Below are positions 1 through 5,354 of a stretch of 5,565 bases of DNA, piece by piece. The first letter of the stretch is position 1, and every line of letters begins with the position of its first letter. Below the pieces are notes generated by a model that was given only the letters and a program-made list of their open reading frames with translations, searched no databases and was not told the DNA's origin. The position numbers and the translations under genes were made by a program. The stretch comes from Clostridia bacterium (lineage in GTDB: Bacteria > Bacillota > Clostridia > Oscillospirales > CAG-272): contig JAGAUC010000313.1 in assembly GCA_017621015.1 (NCBI GenBank), positions 1-5,565 of the forward strand. Reading direction: 5' to 3'.

Positions 1-608
1 AGCACAAGAAGCAGTCGGGCGGTAGCGGTCAGTACGGTCACGTTAAGATCACCTTCGCGCCCGGTGAGGCCGAGGGACTTACCTTTACCGAGTCGGTCGT
101 AGGCGGCGCTGTGCCGAAAAACTACTTCCCGGCGGTTGAAAAGGGACTTCTTGAGGCTATGCAGAAGGGCGTTGCGGGCTTCCCCGTGATCCATCTGGCG
201 GCCGACCTGTTTGACGGCTCGTATCACGACGTTGACTCCAACGAAATTTCCTTCAAACTGGCGGCAAATCTTGCGTACAAGGAATGTCTCAAGCAGGCAT
301 CTCCCGTCATCCTTGAGCCTGTGGGCGACCTTACGATCGTCGTTCCCGATTCGCTTGTGGGCGATATTATGGGTGACATCAACAAGCGCCGCGGAAGCGT
401 GATGGGTATGGATCCTTGCGAGAAGCAGGGCTATACCATGATCAAGGCCATCGCGCCCAAGTCCGAGCTTGTAGAGTATCCCATCGTTCTCCGCGCTATG
501 ACGCAGGGAAGAGGCTACTTCGACTTTGAGGTGACGGGCTACGAGGTCGTACCCGGTAACATCTCCGCCAAGATCGTAGAGGCATATAAGAATTCTCAGG
601 AATCCTGA
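1..608 (+). CDS. fusA: Elongation factor G family GTPase, C-terminal part (5' truncated by window)
   Basis: This is the tail of a ribosomal translocase of the EF-G family, a cytoplasmic GTPase that moves tRNA and mRNA through the ribosome. The reading frame is open from base 3, giving 201 residues before TGA; the GTPase domain and domains II-III lie outside the window. The visible part opens with the domain IV signature GGSGQYGHVKI, continues with GGAVPKNYFPAVEKGLLEAM and DGSYHDVDSNE, and enters domain V near codon 105 with VGDIMGDINKRRGSVMGM and the late motif MTQGRGYFDFE. The RRGSVMGM and TQGRGYFDFE wording and the SGGSGQYG loop resemble the EF-G-like paralogue (often called fusA2 or simply elongation factor G) more than the main fusA of the str operon. 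No str-operon gene (tuf, rpsJ) follows, which fits the paralogue. The family call is very secure; the paralogue assignment is inference. A strong terminator follows the stop codon within 10 bases, so this gene ends its transcription unit. Confidence 0.93.
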   Translation, partial: HKKQSGGSGQYGHVKITFAPGEAEGLTFTESVVGGAVPKNYFPAVEKGLLEAMQKGVAGFPVIHLAADLFDGSYHDVDSNEISFKLAANLAYKECLKQASPVILEPVGDLTIVVPDSLVGDIMGDINKRRGSVMGMDPCEKQGYTMIKAIAPKSELVEYPIVLRAMTQGRGYFDFEVTGYEVVPGNISAKIVEAYKNSQES

Positions 609-614
609 ACCTTT

Positions 615-650
615 TAGGGTGTCGACAAAAAGTCGGCACCCTATTCTTTT
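615..650 (+). terminator. Rho-independent terminator of the EF-G gene
   Basis: A 12-bp stem (615-626 with 632-643) containing one G-U pair encloses the loop AAAAA and is followed directly by TTCTTTT. It starts 7 bases after the EF-G stop codon and precedes the next promoter, so the two transcription units are insulated. Confidence 0.9.
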
Positions 651-654
651 GTTC

Positions 655-683
655 TTGACAATCGACCGAGATTGTGGTAAATT
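655..683 (+). promoter_or_regulatory. Sigma-A type promoter of the glycosidase gene, extended -10
   Basis: TTGACA (655-660) is a perfect -35 box. After a 17-base spacer comes TAAATT (678-683), preceded by TGG (675-677), which gives an extended -10 element. Transcription should start near base 690, leaving a leader of about 30 bases before the ATG at 719. The -35 lies immediately downstream of the EF-G terminator tail. Confidence 0.78.
658..675 (+). promoter_or_regulatory. Perfect inverted repeat inside the promoter, candidate operator
   Basis: ACAATC (658-663) and GATTGT (670-675) are exact reverse complements separated by 6 bases. The palindrome covers the last three bases of the -35 box, most of the spacer, and the T of the extended -10 TG motif. 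A dimeric regulator bound here would block RNA polymerase. It does not fit the catabolite-responsive element consensus. No regulator gene is in the window, so the cognate protein is unknown. Confidence 0.45.
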
Positions 684-718
684 AAATGTGATTGCTATAA
701 AGAGAAAGAGAGCTTTTT

Positions 719-3700
719 ATGAACGCAAGAAAAACGTTTTGGTCTGTGTGCGGACGGATTTGGATCGTGGCACTTTTGGTTTTGCTGTTTGTCGGCTGCG
801 CGGCGGTAGCCTCGGCCGAGGATATTTCGATCGATTTGCTGAGTGACACGGACGGCGGATATCGCACCGAAAAGCGCAGCTTTCAGATCGGCACCGAGGA
901 GGATGGCACGGTCTACGCGTACAATTCAGGTGACGCGGCTGCCTTCTACGCCTTTGATGATGACAACATCATGGGCTCTTACACCTCCTTCTCCTTGGAG
1001 GGCGATTTTTGCTTCTCCGCCTTTCCCGACGGTCTTCGCGACGGAAAAACTCCGCAGGAAAGTCCGCTTTCCTTTCTGTGCTGGATCTATACCAATCTGG
1101 AAACCGGAAAGGCCGCGGTCTTCAATTCCATTCGCATCGACGACAACGGATACCTTTATACGTCATCCTCCGCTACGGTAAAGACAAACGTCAAGCTGGA
1201 GCTCGGTGTTTGGTACAACATCCGTTGCATCTTTATTCCACGAAGCGGCATCTGCGAGGTGTTTATTGACGGCGAAAAGAGCTTCGACTTTAAGATCGAG
1301 ACCTATCGTCCCGATAAATACAGCTCGTACGGTATTCGTTATTTTGACGGCTTCTATAGCTGGGGTGTCAAAATGAAGAATCTGTATTTTAAGACCGAGA
1401 GTTCATATTCGGTAGAGCTCAAGCGCGAGGCCTCTGCTGACTTTATCTCCTATCAGACAACCAAGCCGAATGCCGACGGAGCCTTTCATCTTCGTGCTCT
1501 GGCAGGGATTGACGGCCTGGCGCACGAGTGCTTTGGCTACACGGTTTTGATCATGAGTCGCGATGAGGAGGGCGCCCTTGTCGCCAGAAGTTTTTCCGGT
1601 ACGGATACGAAGGTTTACTCCGCGGTTTACGGCGGCGGTGCCAGTTATTCCGTCCGGGATCATTTTGGTTACCGATATGCGGGCTTTGCTACGGTAGAAA
1701 ATCTTCCTGTTCAGCCGATCGGCGGCTCCTTTGAGCTGGTGATTCGGCCGTACGTGCTGGATCGGGACGGATTCCGCCGTTACGGCGTGGCACGCACGCT
1801 TTTATACACGGGAGAGTTGAATGAGGATGGCTATCCGGTCTTGACCGAGGTGTCGGAAAACGGCGCTCCCGTAAGCTGCACCGATGACACGTACATATGG
1901 AACCGAGAGGGGTACCTGAGCGCCGATCTCGGGGGTGAGGGGACGATGATGTTCCGCAATCCCGGAGACGAGAGCAAGAGCGGATATCGCGCCGCTTATT
2001 TCAAGTTTACGTTGGATGCCGATTGTGTGAAGTCGCTGGAAACGGCGGCCTCGGCTATGCTTCGCATTTACATTCCGCGCATTGATACCACCGCGAGCCG
2101 CAAGCTGTATGATATCGTTGTTTGTGCTACGGGCACCGACTGGACCGAGAGTGCGTTGAATTTCCGGAATCACACAGAGCTTGCTCCCATTCAGAGGGTG
2201 ATCGGGCAGGGGGCGTGTCGGGCATCTGCTTATTTCTCCCTTGACGTTCTTCCGTATCTGCGAGAGCAAACGGCGAATGAGGACGGAACGCTGACGGTTT
2301 CCTTCAGCATCACGAGCGAGGGATACAGTGACGCGCTGGAATGCTACGTCTCCTCCAAGGAGACCGCGCACGCGCCGATGATCGAAATTATGAACTCGGC
2401 CTGCGAGATCGTGACCAATCTGAACAAAATAGGAAACGAGGGCTATGAGCCGTGGGGCTATGCCGAGGCGCTTGTGGACGAGTGGTTTGGCGGCCTGAGA
2501 GACAAGATCTGGCTTACGGATGCCGACGGCAACCCCGTGTATCATGAGGAGATCGGTGTTTTTGCTCCGGAGGGCTACGGTGCAAAGGAGGCAACGGGTG
2601 ATTTTACCACCCAGGTGAATTGGTTGAATAACGGAGTTTGGACGACCAACGAGGCTGAGGGCTATCGCAAGGACGAAAGCTACTATCGGACCGAGAGATT
2701 TGCCCGTACGCTCAGCACGCTGGGAACAAGCAGCGCCAGCGCCTTTCTTGCCTCGGCCTATGCCGAGGAGACCTCGACGTACGATATATACGGTGGTATT
2801 ACCAACGCAGGCTTCAAGGGGCGCGTGACCGGCTTCTTCCATACCGAGATTTACGGTGGGCGGTGCTACGTGATCGATCCTTTGGGCAACCCGTATTTTG
2901 CGATCGGTATGAACGAGGTCGGAACCGGAGAGGGAGGAAGCGCCAACCAACTGAGATATGTGCTCGATACGTTTGGCACAGAGAAAAATTTCTATGAATC
3001 CGTCACACGTGACCTTCAGAGCATGGGTATAAACACGGCTTTTGTCAGCGCAAACGAGCAGCTGCTTGCGGTTGACAACGGTCTTGCGTGTGCGGTGGGC
3101 ATTGATATGCTCGGATACTATATGAAGCGTATCGGTCGCGCTCCTGTCAGCGAGGGGCAGTTCCCCTATAATAACACCATGAACGTCTTTGATCCCGATT
3201 TTGTTTCGATCTCGGGTGAATACATAGCACAGACCGTCAGGGAGGGTGACTATGTCGAAAATCCCTATATCTTTGGCTACACGACCGACAACGAGCTTCC
3301 CTCAGCCAAGGATCTTCTGAGCAACTATCTCACGCTCAACCCGGCCACGGAGGCGACCAACGCTTTCTCGTATGCGGTGGCTTGGGCGTGGCTGGCGAAG
3401 CGAATGAATACCGAATATCCCACGCTTGAGGCTTATCTCAGCTCCCCGGAGCACGATGCCATTGCACAGGAATTTTTCAGCTTTGTTTATGCAAGATATT
3501 ACAAGGTGGGAAAAGAGGCCATTCATGAGGCAGATCCCAATCATATGTATCTCGGTTCGCGCGTGGCGGGTGAATGTAAGGTCAACGAGGGCTATCTCAG
3601 AGCCGCCGGCTATTATCTCGACGCGCTCACGGTGAATCTTTACGATGGTATGAATCCCGATGCGACTACCATCTCGAATCTGTATCGCATGTCGGGCAAG

Positions 3701-4393
3701 CCCTTCATCGTAACCGAGTTTTACGCGCAGAGTATGGATGCCATCGATGCCAACGGCTGGATGCTGGCAAGCTCGGGCGGTGCGGGCGCGTACGTCTTTG
3801 AGCAGGAGGACCGCGCCATCTACTACGAGCACTACGTGCTCTCGCTTTTGGAGGCACGCTCGTGCGTGGGCTGGATCTGGTACCGTATGCGTGACTGTGA
3901 TCAGACGATTTATCGCTCGGCCAACACGGGAGAGCTTGTGATCATGCTGGATTCCGGCGGAGGTGCCACGGCTGTAGGCAATACCTTCATGGATGCGGCA
4001 GGCAACATTCTCACGCGTGAGGAGATTGGCAAATACGAGGTGGTCTACCAGGGCAACCTTATCAATTCCAATCAGAACTCCAACAAGGGCATTTACAATT
4101 CGGACTTCTCCTCGGTCGTTACGGTGTATACCTATGATGCGGACGGAAAGCTTCTGTCCTCCAAGGGCTATGAGGTGGAAACGCCCGATAGCGAGCGCCC
4201 TGTAAGCGGAACGGTTTTGCACGGGACAGACGTTGAGACCATGTTCACGGTCGGTGAGGTGACCGGCGAAGACGGCAGCGTGACCAAAACGGTCCTTACC
4301 GTGTACGAGGGGCGGTACGTGGCGTTTGCCAACGCCATCCGCTCGATCAGCACGCATGTGCTGGGTCTTGTTCATTATTTTGACGGGCAGTGA
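719..4393 (+). CDS. Large secreted multidomain glycoside hydrolase, GH-A clan, GH50 agarase-like, with CBM96-like module
   Basis: This is an exported protein of 1224 residues, probably attacking an extracellular polysaccharide. Residues 1-33 form a signal peptide: basic N-terminus, hydrophobic core 16-26, then VGC (C27) and an AxA site (VASA, ending at 33), so it is either released or a lipoprotein. Residues ~50-225 look like a LamG/concanavalin-A beta-sandwich (LELGVWYNIRCIF, CEVFIDGE). Residues ~235-365 form a beta-rich region seen in other clostridial exoproteins but unnamed to me. Residues ~385-557 match the CBM96/DNRLRE pattern (DDTYIWN, AAYFKFTLD, W475 in DWTESALNF, APMIEI). From ~700 a TIM barrel begins: YVIDPLGNPYFAIGMNEV (717-734), GINTAFVS (770-777), TDNELP with E859 as likely acid/base, EADPNHMYLGSR (937-948), VNLYDG (972-977), KPFIVTEFYA with E1000 as likely nucleophile, and GWIWYRMRD (1051-1059). 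The N-E pair at the fourth strand and E at the seventh define clan GH-A; the wording is closest to GH50 beta-agarases. About 160 further residues follow, with no dockerin, sortase signal or membrane anchor. The ATG is supported by the signal peptide; the ribosome binding site is weak (AAAGAGAG, 705-712). The gene is monocistronic, with no transporter or regulator beside it. Substrate is unknown. Confidence 0.85.
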   Translation: MNARKTFWSVCGRIWIVALLVLLFVGCAAVASAEDISIDLLSDTDGGYRTEKRSFQIGTEEDGTVYAYNSGDAAAFYAFDDDNIMGSYTSFSLEGDFCFSAFPDGLRDGKTPQESPLSFLCWIYTNLETGKAAVFNSIRIDDNGYLYTSSSATVKTNVKLELGVWYNIRCIFIPRSGICEVFIDGEKSFDFKIETYRPDKYSSYGIRYFDGFYSWGVKMKNLYFKTESSYSVELKREASADFISYQTTKPNADGAFHLRALAGIDGLAHECFGYTVLIMSRDEEGALVARSFSGTDTKVYSAVYGGGASYSVRDHFGYRYAGFATVENLPVQPIGGSFELVIRPYVLDRDGFRRYGVARTLLYTGELNEDGYPVLTEVSENGAPVSCTDDTYIWNREGYLSADLGGEGTMMFRNPGDESKSGYRAAYFKFTLDADCVKSLETAASAMLRIYIPRIDTTASRKLYDIVVCATGTDWTESALNFRNHTELAPIQRVIGQGACRASAYFSLDVLPYLREQTANEDGTLTVSFSITSEGYSDALECYVSSKETAHAPMIEIMNSACEIVTNLNKIGNEGYEPWGYAEALVDEWFGGLRDKIWLTDADGNPVYHEEIGVFAPEGYGAKEATGDFTTQVNWLNNGVWTTNEAEGYRKDESYYRTERFARTLSTLGTSSASAFLASAYAEETSTYDIYGGITNAGFKGRVTGFFHTEIYGGRCYVIDPLGNPYFAIGMNEVGTGEGGSANQLRYVLDTFGTEKNFYESVTRDLQSMGINTAFVSANEQLLAVDNGLACAVGIDMLGYYMKRIGRAPVSEGQFPYNNTMNVFDPDFVSISGEYIAQTVREGDYVENPYIFGYTTDNELPSAKDLLSNYLTLNPATEATNAFSYAVAWAWLAKRMNTEYPTLEAYLSSPEHDAIAQEFFSFVYARYYKVGKEAIHEADPNHMYLGSRVAGECKVNEGYLRAAGYYLDALTVNLYDGMNPDATTISNLYRMSGKPFIVTEFYAQSMDAIDANGWMLASSGGAGAYVFEQEDRAIYYEHYVLSLLEARSCVGWIWYRMRDCDQTIYRSANTGELVIMLDSGGGATAVGNTFMDAAGNILTREEIGKYEVVYQGNLINSNQNSNKGIYNSDFSSVVTVYTYDADGKLLSSKGYEVETPDSERPVSGTVLHGTDVETMFTVGEVTGEDGSVTKTVLTVYEGRYVAFANAIRSISTHVLGLVHYFDGQ

Positions 4394-4408
4394 TCTGTCC
4401 GAGGCCTG

Positions 4409-4441
4409 AGCAGGCAAGCACCAGGGTGCTTGCCTGCTTTT
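4409..4441 (+). terminator. Rho-independent terminator of the glycosidase gene
   Basis: A perfect 12-bp GC-rich stem (4410-4421 with 4426-4437), extendable by the A4409-T4438 pair, has a 4-base loop (CAGG) and is followed by TTTT. It lies 16 bases after the stop codon and makes the glycosidase gene a single-gene unit. Confidence 0.92.
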
Positions 4442-4465
4442 GCTTGCACATGGTGTATTTTGGTG

Positions 4466-4486
4466 TAAAAACCAAGAGGGTTTTTA
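4466..4486 (+). repeat. A/T-rich hairpin in the gap, with short direct repeat next to it
   Basis: TAAAAACC (4466-4473) and GGTTTTTA (4479-4486) are perfect reverse complements around a 5-base loop. Immediately upstream TGGTGTA occurs twice, at 4451-4457 and 4461-4467, one helical turn apart. It lacks a following T-run, so it is not a convincing terminator. It sits about 40 bases before the xpt promoter. Function is unknown. Confidence 0.35.
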
Positions 4487-4524
4487 GGTAATATGCCGAA
4501 AATGCTTTTTTTGTGACGGATTTC

Positions 4525-4553
4525 TTGACTTATTTTGAAGCGTGTGTTATAAT
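4525..4553 (+). promoter_or_regulatory. Strong sigma-A promoter of the riboswitch-xpt unit
   Basis: TTGACT (4525-4530), a 17-base spacer and a perfect TATAAT (4548-4553), with TGT at 4545-4547 supplying an extended -10. Transcription should start near base 4560, about 13 bases before the first paired base of the riboswitch, as expected for a promoter feeding a leader RNA. Confidence 0.88.
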
Positions 4554-4572
4554 AATTTTGTAATATTTTGTA

Positions 4573-4636
4573 CCAATATAGGTCCGGATAGATGGCCCGG
4601 ATGTTTCTACTGTGGCGCCAAAACCACAACTATTGG
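4573..4636 (+). promoter_or_regulatory. Purine riboswitch aptamer, guanine class
   Basis: The leader folds into the three-way junction of the purine riboswitch. P1 is CCAATA (4573-4578) with TATTGG (4631-4636). P2 pairs 4582-4587 with 4597-4602 (one G-U), around a loop ending in ATGG. P3 pairs 4611-4615 with 4624-4628, around a loop containing CC. The junction strand GTTTCTAC (4603-4610) is the family hallmark. Aligned to the B. subtilis xpt aptamer, the core bases U22, U47, U51 and C74 correspond to U4579, U4604, U4608 and C4630. A C at position 74 selects guanine (or hypoxanthine/xanthine) over adenine, and U at 51 argues against the classical 2'-deoxyguanosine variant. GG (4594-4595) and CC (4618-4619) can make the usual loop-loop contact, but both loops are closed by A-C mismatches. 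The position directly before xpt confirms the role. Confidence 0.92.
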
Positions 4637-4696
4637 ATAGGACGCGTTGCCTTTTGGTAGCGGGTTTTGTGTGTTTGGCGACGGAGGGGTTCTGCC
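4635..4696 (+). promoter_or_regulatory. Expression platform: predicted antiterminator helix
   Basis: Read by eye, 4645-4651 (CGTTGCC) pairs with 4677-4683 (GGCGACG) with one G-U. Across an internal loop, 4638-4643 pairs with 4689-4694 (two G-U), and GG 4635-4636 with CC 4695-4696 after a bulged A. This helix would use the last two bases of P1 and both arms of the terminator, so it cannot coexist with ligand-stabilised P1 or with the terminator. That is the standard OFF-switch logic of xpt leaders: no purine, antiterminator, read-through. A local hairpin (4645-4651 with 4656-4662, TTTT loop) could replace the antiterminator when P1 is formed. Confidence 0.6.
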
Positions 4697-4706
4697 GTCA
4701 TTTTTT
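4680..4706 (+). terminator. Riboswitch-controlled intrinsic terminator before xpt
   Basis: GACGG (4680-4684) pairs with CCGTC (4695-4699), and AG/CT pairs inside with a bulged G extend the stem to 7 bp. It is followed by A and six T (4701-4706), ending 5 bases before the xpt ribosome binding site. The modest stem suits conditional rather than constitutive termination. Confidence 0.75.
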
Positions 4707-4723
4707 GTTTTGGAGGCGCGTCC

Positions 4724-5296
4724 ATGAAGGAATTGGAGCAAAAGATCCTAAGCGAGGGAGTGGTCTTGCCGGGTGAGATCCTCAAGGTTGGCAGCTTTCT
4801 CAACCAGCAGATCGACGTGGCGTTTCTTCAGAAAATGGGAGACGAGATCGCCCGACTTTACAAGGGACAGGAGATCACCAAGGTGCTCACCATTGAGGCG
4901 TCGGGTATTGCCTTTGCCTTTGCGATCGCCGCTAGCCTCGGTGTTCCGATGGCATTTGCTAAAAAGCATTCTACTGCCAATGTGAGCGGTGAAATTTATA
5001 CGGCACTCGTTCATTCCTATACACACAATCAGGATAACAACATTGTGATCAGCAAGGAGTACCTTGGTCCCGAGGATAAGGTGCTGATCGCTGACGATTT
5101 TTTGGCGGTCGGCGGAGCCCTTGGAGGTCTGCTTTCCATCGTGGAGCAGGCAAAGGCCTCCTTGGTCGGCTGTGCGATCGCCATCGAAAAGGGCTTCCAG
5201 GGCGGCGGAGACAATCTGCGCGCTAAGGGAATCCGCGTAGAGTCGTTGGCCATTATCGAGTCCATGTCGGACACCTCGCTCACCTTCCGCGCGTGA
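4724..5296 (+). CDS. xpt: Xanthine phosphoribosyltransferase
   Basis: Xpt is a cytoplasmic purine salvage enzyme joining xanthine (and more weakly guanine) to PRPP to give XMP and pyrophosphate. The 190-residue product has the usual family length and matches B. subtilis Xpt throughout: EGVVLPGEILKVGSFLNQQID near the N-terminus, TIEASGIA (56-63), the PRPP loop VLIADDFLAVGGA (120-132), IEKGFQ (154-159) and RVESLAIIES. As I recall the family annotation, xanthine-contacting residues L20, N27 and K156 are all present at the same numbers. The PRPP loop reads AVGGA where B. subtilis has ANGQA. The ATG is chosen because GGAGG (4712-4716) lies 7 bases upstream and the product then aligns with the family from residue 1; an in-frame TTG at 4667 lies inside the riboswitch expression platform. 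It is first gene of the guanine riboswitch unit and is followed after 58 bases by a nucleoside-binding lipoprotein gene. Confidence 0.96.
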   Translation: MKELEQKILSEGVVLPGEILKVGSFLNQQIDVAFLQKMGDEIARLYKGQEITKVLTIEASGIAFAFAIAASLGVPMAFAKKHSTANVSGEIYTALVHSYTHNQDNNIVISKEYLGPEDKVLIADDFLAVGGALGGLLSIVEQAKASLVGCAIAIEKGFQGGGDNLRAKGIRVESLAIIESMSDTSLTFRA

Positions 5297-5310
5297 GCCA
5301 CTAAGTTTTG

Positions 5311-5339
5311 TATGCACTGCACTGCATAAATATTTTTTT
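5311..5339 (+). terminator. Weak hairpin plus T-run between xpt and the lipoprotein gene, possible attenuator
   Basis: TATGCA (5311-5316) and TGCATA (5323-5328) form a 6-bp A/T-rich stem with loop CTGCAC, followed after AATA by seven T (5333-5339). The stem is short and the T-run starts four bases late, so termination would be partial at best. The T-run abuts the next ribosome binding site (GGGAGG, 5340-5345). It may tune expression of the second gene relative to xpt. Confidence 0.4.
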
Positions 5340-5354
5340 GGGAGGAACATTCAA

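Noticed and set aside
111..116. GTG at 111 as a start codon for a separate small protein
   Set aside because: The frame is open upstream to base 3 and encodes the conserved EF-G domain IV motif GQYGHV, so the GTG is an internal valine.
1802..2950. Long minus-strand open frame (about 380 codons) opposite the glycosidase gene
   Set aside because: It is fully antisense to a well-supported protein, has no ribosome binding site or recognisable motif, and its translation is low-complexity in character; it arises from codon bias of the + strand gene.
3302..4417. Second long minus-strand open frame (about 370 codons), overlapping the glycosidase terminator
   Set aside because: It covers the conserved catalytic strands encoded on the + strand, shows no domain features, and begins inside the downstream terminator stem with no promoter or ribosome binding site.
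4573..4636. Adenine or 2'-deoxyguanosine riboswitch
   Set aside because: The specificity base is C4630, not U, which excludes adenine; U4608 at the position equivalent to U51 disagrees with the classical 2'-deoxyguanosine variant; and the gene downstream is xpt.
4667..4723. Upstream in-frame TTG start that would add 19 residues to Xpt
   Set aside because: It lies in the expression platform, has no ribosome binding site, would put the terminator inside the coding region, and the extra residues have no counterpart in the family.
4748..5350. Minus-strand open frame of 200 codons opposite xpt
   Set aside because: xpt on the + strand is unmistakable; the antisense frame has no motif and no translation signals.
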